A DNA stretch of 64,000 bases from Ficedula albicollis (GCF_000247815.1 NC_021674.1:25980331-26044330); one strand, 5' to 3'; positions 38,101 to 53,203 are shown, counted from the first letter of the stretch. The notes: generated by a model from the sequence alone, not told the origin. Translations and numbers: made by a program.

Positions 38101-41100
38101 AGATTTTGTTTCTCTGAGGTATTTGCACTTGAGAGCTTCTCCTTGCTACCGAATTTCTCATTTCCCCATGGAGTCTGACTTGCTATAAACAATGCCTGCA
38201 TGTTGTTGCTATGTAGGTCCAGTTGGAATCTGCCTACAGCGCAAAAGAAAAAAATGATACCTAAATTCAGAAAGCCACCCACTGACAGGCAATTTGCATT
38301 TTTATCTGGAAGATTTTTTTAAAAAAGATTTTTCTAATGGAAGTTCAGCTCCTGAGTTTCTATGGAAACTCATCTGCTTGGTGTGCATGCATAATTTCAT
38401 AAAGTCAGATCACAGGAAGATGAGCAATTAGTATAAATACAAGCAGGAATGTGATTAAGGGTTTCATCCTCTTATTCCTGAAGATGGGGGGTGGGACTGG
38501 GTTTTGTTGTCTTTCCTCAGTTTCTATTTGTCTTTTTGCCAAAAACAAAGCTGAAACTAGTGTACAAGGTAGCCTGACTCCTCTGCCACCTCCTGGCTAG
38601 CACTGGCACTTCTGGTTTTGCCCAGTGATTTTCCTCCCAGAGATGACAAGTACCTCTAAGTATGGCCCTCTCTGTCAGTGGTGTTGGTACTGAGTCAGAC
38701 TCTAAGGAGCAATGAGGACAGGCTTATTTTTAAACTCTAGCAAATTATAAATAGTAAAAAATATCGTGAACCAACTCAGAAGGTGAGTGGGAATAATTTT
38801 TCCTTCAAGCTCCTGCAGCCCCATGTCAGCCACACACAAGCATTTCATGTTCTGCTTGCACCAACGCAGCTGCAGGGCGCTGGAATGGGAATTCACTCAC
38901 TCCAGAAGGTCTGGGGGTAACCTCCACCAATGAATTGGGTTTCCCCTTGAGCTCTGAAGATGCAGCTGGGGTGCTGTAAGCAGAGGCACAGAGGTGAGGG
39001 CAGAGGACGAGGCAGGCTGTAGCTCTGGCAGCAGCTCAGCCGAGGTGAGAGGGCTGCGGCACAGCGACCGGGACAGTCCAGCAGGGCACCACGGGGACAC
39101 GAATCTGCTCTGCTGATTTAGTGCGCCTTATGCTGACAGCTGGACTCCTGAACTGATGGGTTTTAATTTCAGGGAACAGAGGGTGCCCATGGGAAGCTTT
39201 TTCAAAGGTATTTTTGACCTCGTCTGCATGCAAAACAAACAAAACCTAAACCACTTCTATGGTGACACTGGACTGGACTCCCTTGCCTTCAGTGATGTGA
39301 TACTTAGTAACTGATACTTGAGTGAGGCTATTTTTGTTTTAGAATAGGAGAGCCATATTTCAATTTAAGATAGATGCGAAAAAAGTGACTTATTTTCAAT
39401 TTTCACTAATAAAGAAAGTGAGCATAAGCCACGCTTGAAGTGACACTTTTAGAAGGTTGTGAAATTTCTACCTGTGCCTTTATTTCCTTAGAGTTTGAAA
39501 AAACCTCTTCAAATGTTAGCCCATAAAATTCCCAGAAAATAGTGCAGGAAAGACATTATGGAAGACTACAAAATAAGCCTCATGTACAAGCTGGAGTTTA
39601 TTTTTAGTAATGAAAATCAAAACTTCCTTTGCAAATGTTTAGTTCAAACACCTGATGAGCTGCAGGGAGTTGTCTCCTTCCAAATAGGTGGCACAGATTA
39701 GCTTGTTCTTTCCTTTAGGGCTTGCATTGGAAAGAGATGTCCAGAAAAACATTTCATTTCATTCCTGGAAGGTTGCTTTTTGTTGTATTTGCAAGGTTAT
39801 CTCATTTTTGGAGAATTTGTATAGGTGGACTAGACTCTACCCTTTACAAATGTATTTTAATAATCACATTAAATGCAAATTCTTACTGTCTTTGCATGAG
39901 ACTCTAATTCCAAAGTGAGGTTGTCTCTGATGCTTGTCTGTATTTAGCAGGACATTTCTGCTATTATTGTCTGAATACCCCAAGAAGTTTCCAGAATGAA
40001 TCAGACTTTGCTGCTGGGCTTCCTTAAGTGCATTATTTGATTAATTTCCAGGTAAATGCAGCATCCTTACTGCCTAGTCCAATCTGTAATGTGTGGACAT
40101 GCCACTTGTGGCAAGTAGGAGGGTAATCAGCAGCTGGCAAATGCAGGGCATGCTGCAGAAAAGTGATCGTTCCAGAGTGTGCTTATTCAGCAGAACCCTA
40201 CAAAAAGCCTTTCAAGATGCATTTGGCATTTGGTGATAACAGTCTCATGTAACAGAAAAATCCACACTGCTACAGGGCAACACACGCTTCTGTAATTATT
40301 TAGCAATCAGAATAAGTTGTAAGCAAAATCTGTTGCATAAACCATGGAATACCAGTGTCCTTTTGGAAAATGGCAAAGATTAACCCTGGAAATCCTAGGT
40401 CTCCTAGAATAAAGAAAGACATATAAGTAGCCAGTTGCTCTGTGATTCTTTCCCCCTACATTCACGACCTCTCTATCTCTGAAGAACTAGGATTTTTTTT
40501 TAGCTGTGAGCAGGGCAGTGCGTTTTTGTTGTGCTGTCACTTAGCCACGCAGTGCCTGGCAGCGTGGGGTAGCTAATCACCCATTTTGCTGATTCAGTCC
40601 AGGTTGTGGTGAACCTGAGCTATACATTTGAGCTCTGCTTTCTGAAAAGGCACTGTAGGAGTACAGGGAGCAATCAGAGTCCTCTCACTGAACCGAGTTA
40701 GAAACCACATCTTCATTTGTTGCCCTAACAAAGGATGACTGGGATTCAGTTCTGGGAGAAAGCTTGTCTTTCAGTGTTTCTGCTCTCGCCTTTGTTGAGA
40801 GCAGCTTTTCCTCCTCTTCCTTCCCCCCCTCCATCACCTCTGCCCAAGCTGCTGCATCCCCTGCCAGTCAGTGACGCTGAAGTGCTGCATTTGATAAAGC
40901 AGAGGAGGGGAAGGAGAAGGGAGGAGAGGGAAGGCAGGCAGGGCCACTGCAAAACACAGATCGTGGAAAGGAGAAACGAAGGAACAGCACTGGTGGGGGG
41001 AACTGGCAAGTGCTGGGAAAAGCAAAAAACCCGAGATCGCATCACAATTTGTGTGCACAATTTGTGCACTGCCTGTGGCTTTTAACTCACTGGAGACTTC

Positions 41101-42441
41101 AGCTCCAGTACTGCAGGCACCAAAAGGCAGCCTTGCCTTTGTTGTTTAAACTTCACTGCAGCCTCTTCATGTGCTACAGAGAGTGTGAGGGAAGGGAAGC
41201 AATGAGACTGCAAGGAGGTATCAGAAGAGACAGACTGCCTGAGTATGGAAACAGTGACGACTCAAGCCCACCAGAGACCTGGGCACATGGATATGCTTTA
41301 TCAACCACAGTGAGGGAGCGCTTGCAGGGAGAGAAGAAAAAGCAAAAGAAATACAAGACCAAAAGTGGTGAAGTCCTGAAGAGAGGGACATCCCCTCCCT
41401 TAGCCTGGCAGCGTGTTTTCCAAGGCATGAGTAATTGCAAAGGCAGCATCTCGCCCAGGCCCCCCGTGAGGCCACGGCCCCCCCGCCCGCAGAAGGGAAG
41501 CGCTGTGCCCTGCTGCACACTGCCCTCTCCCAGCCCTGCTGCCTCCATCTGAGCTCATCAAATGTTAGCTGGGATGTTTCCACTGTGTTTGAAGCTTAAA
41601 CGTGATAAAACATTTATTGACATAAAAAGCAAACCCTAAGGCAGCATTTCAAACCAGGAGGCTCTGATCTCTTCACAGGGAGGCTCATACAAGCCCAGGG
41701 AGAATGAAGAGTTTTTCTGCCTTGTTGGATTGTCGTCACTTAAGCTTCATGCAAAGCAGAATCGTTTGCTGCATGCTGAATATTCTCTAGACAGTTCTTC
41801 CTTTGCTGAGACTTACATGGAGATGAAACAGGAAGCAAGGAAACCTAACAGGATGCCTCAACCACATATCTGAGAGTAACTAAATCCAGTATTTATTTCA
41901 CAATCTCCTTTCCTAGGGAAGGAAAGATTTCTCCCAGGCCTGATCTTAGCAGTTGTCACAGTAATGCTGCAATAGAGAACACAGGAGATGCAACTACGAC
42001 TCAGGCTCATGGTATTGTCTGTAAAAATATACACCAAAAGAAGGTTCCAAACTAATCATAAGTAACAATTCAGAACACATAATTTATAACATAAGGTCCC
42101 GATTCTGCTATGCACTTTACCGGCTTCCCTGGCAAAAAGCCTTGTTGAAATTAGTGACAGTCAGCCTAAATATATCCAAGTATTTCAAAATCTGTGCAGA
42201 ACTGAAACTGATAACCATTAGCAAAGAGAGAAAAGGAATGTAACAGACATGCAGGATGTTGAAGAGCAGCAGGTAACCTGCTGGCTAAAGCTCGACTAGA
42301 AAGCAGTAGCTGTGCTCCATTGGCTGCTAATACATTTCACATTGAATAATGTGTCATTACTCAGGAATATTTCAGACAGCAGGGACAGAGTCAAGGGACA
42401 AGCGCTGGGAAGCAAAGTCCTGGGTTTAAGTGTTCTCAGGT
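35191..42441. other. probable last intron of TTC7A, proximal part
   Basis: Between the terminal TTC7A exon and the first duplication I find no exon matching TTC7A, and no transposon or RNA gene that I can name. A short AT microsatellite is at about 36245-36258. The region 40735-41550 is purine-rich on the plus strand, with a small CpG cluster near 41450-41500. It contains the longest ordinary open frame of the window (plus strand, 41010-41552, 180 codons), which has no recognisable domain and is about what chance would give. Confidence 0.4.
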
Positions 42442-42569
42442 TAAGGAGGCTTGAATACTTAGGTCTCTCTTGTGCACAGGGAGTACATGCTAACTTCTAG
42501 CAAATCTAAGGAGGCTTGAGAACTTAGGCCTCTCTTGGCACAGGGAGTACATGCTAACTTCTAGCAAAT
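42442..42569. repeat. two-copy tandem duplication, 63-65-bp unit
   Basis: Units at 42442-42506 and 42507-42569 share taaggaggcttga, acttagg, tctctct, the 20 bases from cagggagtacatgctaactt and ctagcaaat. They differ by several substitutions and a small deletion (cttgtgcacagg against cttggcacagg). Confidence 0.93.
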
Positions 42570-43391
42570 GTTTTTAAGAGGGTAGGGCAGCTGTTAAGCA
42601 CCACCATTGCACCAGGGGGGTAAAAACTCTGTCTTTATTTTGATACTAAGCAGGTGCCTATGTTTTGTTGCACCTAACAAGACGTTGCTGCAGATAGCTG
42701 GGGAATGTCTAGGCTTAAGAACTGGACACACAATTAATCTGAATGTCCACAGTGTGCTGTGGCTGAGGAATAGGGAATTTCTGTTTTCTTAGGGATCCCT
42801 CCAGTGCCAATGCTGGAACTTTCCCCATTTTTTAATGCACTGCTTTGCGACAAAGGAGGGGCTGATGCGCACATTTCTCATGCATGTTATCCTCTCCTCT
42901 GCATACAGAGTACATCTTGTCTGAGTGTATGAGTCATGAACAGGTTCTCACAGACAACAGCCTCAGCTCTGCTGAGGGTCTCTGAGCCTCAGTCCCACAG
43001 ACCTTATGGCCAGAGCAAGTGCTGCATTTGGTATGGCACTGAGGAGGGGCACAGTGCAGCGAAGACACGCTGACAGAAGCACACAGCATGCCAACGCAGA
43101 TTACAGCAGATGTCTTCTGAAAGGAGAGCCGAGGTATTTAAAATATCTTAATTTGCTTCGTTTTCCACTACTGGCAGTCTCTGGGATAGCATGTGATTAA
43201 TGATATCCTCCACACAACTACAGCCAGAGCTGTGCAGCATCGCAGCTGAGCGCTAAGCTCAGCTGAGCTGCTGGGAAACACAGCAAGCTGGGCAGGAACA
43301 CTCTGCTGAGGTCTGGCCAGCGCCTCCAGGTCCTGCTCCAGTGCCTCTGATCCCACAAGGAGTAGGTTTCCTTATTGTCTCTTAACACAGA
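42570..43391. other. intron-like stretch
   Basis: I recognise nothing here. Open frames are short and lack motifs. Confidence 0.4.
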
Positions 43392-43686
43392 GTTGACTTA
43401 CAGTTTGCTTTTTCTGTTACATGCTCCAAAGAGAATGAATGAAGAAACTCCTTGAGAAGGTAAAGACTTGATAAACATTGCACATAACAGTAGCATAAAC
43501 GGAAGCTCCAGCAACACTATCTCTCTTAAACCACAAACCTCCATGTACAAAGAGATTTTGTTGACTTACAGTTTGCTTTTTCTGTTACATGCTCCAAAGA
43601 GAATGAATGAAGAAACTCCTTGAGAAGGTAAAGACTTGATAAACATTGCACATAACAGTAGCATAAACGGAAGCTCCAGCAACACT
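43392..43686. repeat. 127-bp perfect direct repeat, 168-bp period
   Basis: Segments 43392-43518 and 43560-43686 are identical base for base as read. They start gttgacttacagtttgcttt and end agctccagcaacact, and are separated by 41 bases. The perfect match indicates either a very recent duplication or an assembly echo. Confidence 0.95.
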
Positions 43687-46600
43687 GGAGAGCTGTAATG
43701 TTTTCATGTTTCCCATTTGTTTGGCAAGAAGGGAATTCTGCTTCCTTCTCCTGACTGTGGCCAGCTTGGTGTGTATTGGGACAGCTTACTGAAAACCTGG
43801 AAGTCTTGCTAGTTCCCACGCCCCTGTTTGTGCAGCTGTGTCTTATGTACCAGGAGGCAGCACACTGCTATTGTGCTACACACTATTTTATTTACTGTAT
43901 TACTACAGTCTATGGCTCTGTCCTGTCCTGCGACAAAAAGAAGCCTAAATAGCACAGAATTAAACTAATTATAACCAGCTTCCTTGTTCATGAAAAATAG
44001 TTTTTGAAGGCTGAATTATAAAGGGGGTAGTCATTCTACCCCTCCTCCCTTCTGACAGTTCCCTGAAATATCATTTTTGAGTTCAGCTGCAGACTAACCT
44101 GAATACTACAAATTCTAGGCTTTCATTTGATGTTGGAGCAAAGCACAACAGGAGGACAATACTGCTTAGTAAAACTGCAGTGGCATCTCAAGGTCTGTGT
44201 ATATGAAACCATAACTAAAGCTAGTAATCACCTGGAAGATCAGGTTGGAGCTCAGCTGAGAAGCATCTACTGCAGGTTAAGTTCAGGATAATGTCTTTAG
44301 ATCCGGATGCAAGTTTTATTCTCCAGAGATGACTGAACCATGCCAGGATCTCAGTGGGTTTAGGAAATGTATTGGGTTCTTCTCTTGTAAGGTGTAGCAT
44401 ACACTTTGGAGAAGAGATCAGAGAAGAGCTCGGGAGTTCTGTCTTGCAGGATTTTTACTGTGGTTTCTAAAGTTATATAAACAAAGCCTGAATAATGTGA
44501 TAATGAGCACCTCAGGGACATGGAGAATAACTTACCATAGCAGAGGAAAGCAAGTGATTGGCACAGATAAACAGGAGCTACAGATTCCCTGGAAACAGGG
44601 ATAATCCATCTCTGAGAAGCGGAGCACCAGCCCTCCCACTAATGGACTGAAATCTCTGCGCTGTGCACTGGATCAGATTTGCTCCTTCCAGTGACCCCAA
44701 ATGCCCCAGCAGGCCCTGCCTTTCGCTGATACAGGAACTGCAGGAGAGGAAATGGCCACTCAGAGTGCCTAAGTGATGGCTTCTGTCAGGGAATCACTTA
44801 TCACCTTGTTTGTGATGGCTTCACTGTCTCCTCTGGAAGGAGGAAGGAAGCCTGTTAACTGCAGAGGAAGAGAATGGGCTGCAGACCAGCAGAACAGCTC
44901 TGTCAGCTCCTGACTGGTGCTCAGGAGCCCTGATCCTGCTGCACTGCCACGGATTTGCTCCGATGGCTGGGCTACAGAAGCTGCCAACTAACTGATGGAT
45001 TTGCTGGGAGGATGGCAGTGGGGGAGGGTGATTTCTGCAGCAAACAGAAATGAGGAGAACAAAGTGTTTGCAATTCCTTGGACAGTGAGTGAGCTGACAC
45101 ACAAACTTATTAACGTGAACAACAAAAATGCTCATTTCTCCTCTGGGAGCCAGTGACTAGAGGCAAAGCCAAGTTCTCTCCCTCAACCTCAGCTGCTTCA
45201 ACACAAAAATTTGAGTTAAGAGGCTGCTCTAAGGATTGCTTTTCCCCAAGGAGAGCTTAGAGCAGTTATTTTGGGATATCTGAAATACAGGAACATTCCT
45301 GGGATTCTGCAATAAGCTTCAGAGTTGGGAAAACAGAATATGCTAACTAGCCATGGTCTGGAAGGAGACTACCAATCATCTCCAGAAGCCAAATGTTGCT
45401 CTACTGTTGTCCTTGGTGGAGATGCAAAAGGTATGTGCTGGACAGGCATCATGCCCATCAGGTGAGCTTCTCTTCGAGTCAGATCAGAGTTAGTTTTGGT
45501 GGTTCTCCCCAGCCCAGCCCACAACCCACCTGTGTGAGATGCAGGGTACTGCTGTTGCACTGACAGGCAGAAGGCAGCTGTCCTGATTTCCCTCTGCATG
45601 ACTGGGGATGCTCCCTGCCACCACAGCCTTCCATACAACCTGCTGGGGAATTCCAGTGGCGAGCACCGAGCCTGTGCTGCTGGTCCAGCAGCAAGTGCTG
45701 CGCTGCTGCTGCTGTGCCGTTTTTGGAAGGGTGTAACTAGCTATGTCACCCTGCAGAGCAGGCTGAAAATAGGATTGCACTCACTGTGCCATGTGGCTCA
45801 GTGGTATGTCAGGACATGTATTTTTAGGAAATTCCTCCTTTGGGCAGAAAGGGTGAAGAGCTTGGCTTGCTTTGCAGGCTGCTGGCTTTGCCCAAATCTT
45901 TCATTGTAGAGTGTGGGAACATGTCACTCACCAGTCAGTCTGTGGTGGCTCCTAGAGCCTGGACACAGGGCTAGTCCTGGTTACCTCATGAGCAGGGTGG
46001 CTGTGAAAGGGTAAAAGATGACTGGTCTGGGGCTGTGATCTTTGTTTCAATGTATGCATGCTTGCTCTCTCTTTGCTGATGCTTTCAGAGAGGGAAATGG
46101 CCTCCAACAGAGAAGGGATAAAGAAAAAAGTAAGGAAGATCAACATCTTGGGAAGACTGTGGTCCCTGAGGACTAACAGTAAAAATGTACCTTTCAGAAG
46201 GAATGTGTGAGGGGAATAAGGAGCTCAGAGACGGTATCTCATGCAGAGAAGAAACAGAGAGAGAGAGAAGCAGATGGTAAGTAGGGAATTTGCTGCTGGT
46301 GAGGTACTTTCTGGGTGCAGCATAATGAAAAAATGCAGTACTTCTCCAGGCCCAGCCAGTTACTGATGCACAATGCTGTGAAAAGGATAAGGCAAGGTGG
46401 TGCTGGACTCAGAATCAGTGTCTGACAGACACTTGCTGGCTTCCTCTTTTGCCCAGGACATCATTCCTATCAGGCAGCATGTGTTCAGCTCCAGCATCTG
46501 GGTTGGGATTTTTTGGCAGCTGCACAAAATCTCTGCTATTAAATCCCACCTGCCAGTCTCATGTCTGCTCCCAAAGACCTTTTCCTGTTAGCAAATGTTT

Positions 46601-48979
46601 CAAAATCACACTGCTAGGCACAGCACACCATTGTACAAGCCTACCTCAGGCAAAAACCCTCATGCAAGGTCTCCTTTTAACTTCAGTGGGCTGCAGAAGG
46701 GAAAGGCTAGAGGACAAGCCTCTAGATAACAGGCAGAAACATTCATTTAGGTCATAGCTTGCACTAAATTCCTTTCAGCACTAATGTGAAACAGCTATAT
46801 TCCCTGAATTATCTGAATAATACTATTTTGTCTGTGACATTCTAAGAAGCTTTCTTTTGAGACACGTTCCATGCTACACAGTGCAGAGAGAATTTATGAA
46901 CTGTATCTGTTCATGTGAAGTTGATTTTCCCCTTTTTAAAGTTCTTCCCTTCCTTTCCCTTCTCTTGCTTCTCAGCAGTCCCAGATGAGCAAAACCAGTA
47001 TGATGTGTGCATACTCCATGTTGCTCCACTGTTGAAACAGCTCCTTAGTAAACAAAACGCAGAAATACAGCTTGCTCATCTATCTTGGGTAAGGGATCTA
47101 CCCACAGAAATAACTGCAATTTTTAATTCTGTACAGGGAGAAAAGGCCTAAACTTCTACATATATCATCTGCTGTAATATTTCACAATCTGATTTTCCCT
47201 GGCATGAGCCTAGGCAACGAGGCTGTGCTTCTGGTGCAAAGGACAACATCTCCTGGAAATGAAACAAGCTACTTGATTATGGTATCTCTAAAATTGCAAA
47301 CAAAAGAGACAATCAGTGCTTTTTGATGTGGACATCTGTCAGCAGAGAAACAACTGCTAATTGTCATGTAATAAGCACACCAGATACTTCCATAGCAGTC
47401 ATCTTTCTGGAAGTCGAGCATGAAAAAAAAATGTTACTCATCCAAGCACCAAGCATATTTTGTCTGAATCTGGCTGCATTTCTGCAACTGTTTAAAACTC
47501 CAAAGTGATACAATGCTTTTTCATAGACAGATACTTGAGATCAAAATACTTAGCCAAAATATAGCAATCAATAATGGCTTTTGTTGGCATGTGGTTAAGT
47601 TATCTAGCTTTATATTCCAATATTTGCATTTCAGTTTTAGAAGCCATGTAGGTGTAGTGAGAAAAGGTGCTGGTATCTCACATAAATACAAGCACGTGGG
47701 ATTTGTAGAGAATTGGTTCAGCAGCAGAAGTATTCAGTTGCATTTCATTCAGAGAAGCCCTTGCCCCCACAGAAGCACTGTAGGAGCTGTCAGTTTGGCA
47801 GCTGCATGGAGCTACATGAGCTCTGAGCAATGTTAAAGCAGCACAGTGCTGTCTAAAAGCCATGTGCAGGGAGGAATAGCTAATTCTCTTTGTATGAAAG
47901 GACTGACTCTAGACAGCCTGCCAACTATAGAACCCACACACACCATTTCCTAAAGCATCTGCACGCCTCCCTTGCAGGCATGGGCTCATCACTTAATGAA
48001 GAGAATGGCAAAAATAGCTGAAACCTCTCCAGGATCAACAGGTAAGGGGATGTCTTCTAATGACTGAACCAGGTTTGAGCCCACCAAGAACTTCTTTAAA
48101 GTATCTCTTGTTTAGATGGCACCCAAGCTGCCTGCACTGCAGACCAGTTATTTTGGTAGTTACATAGCTCAGCAGTGGTCTAGTGATGGATACTGTATAC
48201 TGGATGGATACTGGAACAAATTTTCTTGAGAGCTGCCAGAGAACTGCTTGATCATCAGTTAAGTGGGCAATACCAATCTCTCATGATTTTCAGATAACCA
48301 ATGAAAAACTCGACTGCCTAAACATAACAAGCCCAACTGCTGCAATCACACAGAACCATACACATAACACACATTTTAGCACTGCCCAGAGTCCTAAGCA
48401 AGAAAAACAAAATAACAAACATTATGAAGCCTTTTTTACCCATAAGGAGTGAACAGAAGGCTTACAGAGCATTAAAACCTCTAGCACTATATCCATTCTC
48501 TAGCCTAGCAAAGCCCTTTCATTTTAATGAGGTTGGTCTGCCTTTGTCCCAGGAGGAATGGCCATGGGCACATTAAATGAACCAGCCTGCATCTTTAAGG
48601 TGCCCAGGGAGGCAGCAATGTGGAAAAGACCCAGGGTGTCTGGGGACACAAAATGAAGAGGGGGCATCTTCAGTTGCTGTTTTGTCAAAGGCTCAACAAA
48701 ACACAGACTCCAGTAGCAGCAGCCCCTGATGGGGATGATGTACTTGTAAAACATTTACATTTTCAGCAGGATGTTTCTAATTAAACTCAATTGGTTTGCA
48801 CACCTGCTGGGAGTGACTGTTCTGCACCTCATCTCCCAGTTCTACTTGAGCACAGAGGATGCAACTGCTGAGGCTACCACACAGCACTGTGTTCCTTTTG
48901 TGCACTGACAGTAATTGAGAAAATGGATGGCAGCAGCCTGTTTTGTGTTTGCTACTGTTCTAGGAAGTGCTTAATTTTC
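43687..48979. other. intron-like stretch
   Basis: No gene, RNA or named transposon is seen. A short GA-rich run occurs at about 46254-46268. Open frames on both strands are under about 105 codons and show no known domain. Confidence 0.4.
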
Positions 48980-49634
<655 letters not shown>

Positions 49635-52600
49635 CTTTCTCCCTCCAGAGCATCAGAGGTTTTACAGCCCTTTTGCAAGAGTGGGTTACTGACAGGGCTT
49701 AGTGTAGCTTCCTGACTGTAGGGTATGAGGATTGATGCTAGTATCAAACCCCTCAGGTCTAAGGAACGTACCCATACAGATCCTGACTACAATCAGATGG
49801 CAAGGCAAAGGATGGTACTGATGGTACCATGATTGGCAGTGCAAGACAGAGCAGCCAGCTATCACTAAACACTTCTTAACCTGTTTTATGGGCACAGCCT
49901 GACTCGAGCATTTTAAGAAAGGGTTTTATTGATACTGTGTTATATTGTCTGAGGCATTTATGGTTTTGCCCAGAAAGGTCACAGACAAAACCTCCAGAGA
50001 AAGCTGCTAAAACTATGTGGACAGTCAGCAGGACTTCTGGCTTATCACTGCTGTCCTAGGCTCCCTTTCTGCATGTTTAGGGAGCCAGCAGTTGTCAGTG
50101 AGATGTAAGTCATACCTCAAAAGAATACTTGAATGTAATGGCCTTGTTGTATTGCGGCATTGCCCTGCTGTGAAATGAGAAAAATGTATTTACTGTGCTG
50201 AGGCAGCAGGTCAGCATCCCAAATGTTCTCCCCTCCAACAAGCTCACTGGGTCAGAATAATTCTGTTTTGGATTGTACAGGGCAGTCTCCTGGGTAACAC
50301 GCTTCACAGCAATGCTTGGGGGGAACACGCCCTTGAATGCAAGGCAGTCAATGAGATTTATAATTACTGTGTTTTATAACCTCGTTCATTCAGGCAGGGA
50401 AGGATACTGCTGAAGGGAGCTCAAACAAGAGAAATCATCAATCTGCAGCTACGTAAATAACTGTTGTTAATGTGGTTTGAATCCCAGATGGCAGAAAGGG
50501 CTTTTTTGTCCACTGTGCTTTCCAGAGCCACGCAAAAAAATGCACACAATGAGTTTTAAACTCAGGTGGCTGTAGGATGTGGAACTCTGACTTCAGCTAC
50601 CCTCTTCCAGAGAAGGGGATGTAAAATTCACTCTGTATCACTGAAATCTCCTGACTGCATTAAGCAAGGTCTTGGCTCAAGGCCAGGTCCCAGCTGTCCC
50701 TGCAGTGATAATGACCACTCTCCCCCAGGGTGCTGGGCACAGGCAGAGTCCAGCTGCATTTTCACACACATAAACACATGTAAATTGTCTGAACATGGTG
50801 GTGTTAATGCTTCTGGGATGGCAAACTGAACCTATAGATGTCTCATCAACAGTGAGCCCCATGCAGAATGCATTTTATTTTTGGAAAAGCCTGGAGGTAA
50901 AAAAAATAAAATCTCCTGGTACAGTTTATCTGATGCTTTGTTTTTGAGTGTCCTTGATGCGTAACAGCATGCTATCATCTCTAAAGATTAAAAACAATCC
51001 CTTCTTATTGCTCTGCTGGGTATTTTCAAAGAAATTCATGCACAGATGAAAACAAATAAAAACAATGCTCAGTGGTTCTGAAGAGATCCTGGGCTTCCAG
51101 TTTCAAGTAGTTTGGAGACTATTTTAAATAAACACAGACGTACCAAATCCTTAGCTATAGCTCCAGCGAGGACATGCAGGCAAAACCCCAGTAGCTTTAA
51201 CAGGTTGAGGCTGGTTGAGGATTTTCAACATCATCTCCATTTGGTGCTTTTTAGGGTATAGCTTAACTAAGATCTAGTGTTTATAACATGCAACACTGCA
51301 TTTTCATTATTTCTTAAACCGGAGCTTCAAGTTAAATAACAACACCTTTGTTCAGGCTTGGTATAAACAAAAATGCAGAGTAACCAGGTTGGTTTTCATG
51401 ATGTTAAAGTCTGGGGTTTTTGATGGACTATGGCATGGATGAAGAAACTCACCCTCTTAACATCAGTGCAGGACTGGGGCCAAAGTGACTGAATTAAACA
51501 CAGTGTCAACTGAGAGGGCCTCAGGCACTGGCAAGGAACACTTCGGCTCGCTTCAGTTAACATGTCTTGTGCTTTTACCCACTTGGCTTCATTGTTCTGA
51601 GGATCTGGCCCCATACAAGAACAAAGTCCCTTCCCCAGCCCCTGTCCTGCTTCCAGCATTTGCTGCTGGCTATCTCTGATGGACAGTTGTTGGAATTTTT
51701 TAAGGAGAAATCTATGTGACACTGCTGCACTTAGGAGAGTCTGAAAATAGTTTTTTTCCCTTTTTCTTCACTCCTGCTTCTACACTGGTCTTGCTCAGCA
51801 TGGAAAGCATTTGCCAGGGTATATCTGAGGGTTTGGTTTTTAATGGCTGGGCAAAATCATTCCCAAGATCACCTATGAAGCAAAATAACTCCAGATGAAC
51901 TAGAGTAAGATGCTTGGGCCAAACACAGGAAGCTGAGTACGTGCATATTGATTTAGGGGTGTTTGTGGTATGGAGGATATCAGAGATAATGCTGAACATA
52001 AACCCTTGCTCTCTTGATGATAAACACCCCCACAATGCAGTGTCTCACAATGCACAGAAAGGAGGACACAGCAGGTCATGTTCAGGTTACACCTGCTGCA
52101 GATTTTAATTCTATTTTTATAAAATCTCTCATTTATTTCTAAATTAACCTTATACCTCCTATTCTTCATTTGCTTTTAAGCCTGTATGCTGTCTGGGTGT
52201 TGGCACCCCCCTTCATGTTTTTGGACAGTAATATAAAAATCCCCTCATGGCCCTCCCTCACCTTCTTTAAGACATGAGACTGGTTGCTTATCTGTGTTTG
52301 TTAACCTTGGCCATCCCCTATGCTGTGCTGTGAGGCCAGTGCTGCTGACCACACTGCTGTTAGTTGGCTGCTTGTGCTGTAAAAGCAGTACCAGCAGCAT
52401 TTAAGATGTACAGCACTGCAGAGAGGCAGGTACTTTGAAGGCTTCTTTACCTCTTCTACATTGGATAGGGATTACTGGAAGCACAGTGGCTTTGGTTTGG
52501 GAGAGTTAGCTTTATCTTGTCCCCGGTTTACCTCTTGAAGTCTTCCCAGCATACCGGAGTAGTTGTGGAAGCATCAGATCCTTGTGTTGCATGCAGTGAG

Positions 52601-53068
52601 GGACAGCAATGTTCAAGCATGGTTATTTAAGCCTGTCAGAGCTCTATGCAGCAGGCCTAGTCACCTGGGGAAGGGGGTGGCATCCACACTCACAGCTGTT
52701 TCTCTAAGTCACATCCTTGAGAAAAACATCTCAAGCCTAGGTAACTGTTAAAGGCATGCTATAGACTTTTCTTCCTTGCCCCAAGCACTGGGATCTTCTG
52801 CCATAGGTACCTAAAAGCCATCATAATTCCCTTTAATCTGAAAGGTTTCACCTTTCACCATCTATGGTATCTGAGCAAAGGAAGTCTCTCCTAGAGTGAG
52901 CTCTCTTCTAATAGGATATGGGGAGAAGCAGTCCTGGTTCTTCTCAAACTGTGACAGGCTCTATGACCACTGAGATGGAAAAAGTTTGCAAATCGTCTAG
53001 TTCAAAGTATGCAAAAATAGCAGGGCTGCAATTCCAACCAGGCTGCTTTTCTGTCCCTGTTTGATGAC
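49635..53068. other. intron-like stretch
   Basis: No recognised gene or transposon. One minus-strand patch (50116-50167) has both splice signals and is described as a lead. Otherwise only short frames are present. Confidence 0.4.
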
Positions 53069-53203
53069 AGCTTGTTAGAGTGAAAATGAGTAGTGCATGA
53101 CTATCGAGACTTAATCTATTGTAGAATTTTACAATTTGAGCTTGTTAGAGTGAAAATGAGTAGTGCATGACTATCGAGACTTAATCTATTGTAGAATTTT
53201 ACA
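53069..53203. repeat. two-copy tandem duplication, 70-bp period, 65 bp identical
   Basis: Segment 53069-53133 recurs exactly at 53139-53203. Both begin agcttgttagagtgaaaatg and end gtagaattttaca, with five bases (atttg) between them. I see no mismatch, so the event is recent or artefactual. Confidence 0.95.

Noticed and set aside
41010..41552. 180-codon plus-strand frame, the longest outside homopolymers
   Set aside because: No domain, a low-complexity basic stretch, an overlapping frame on the opposite strand, and a length close to what chance gives in 64 kb over six frames.
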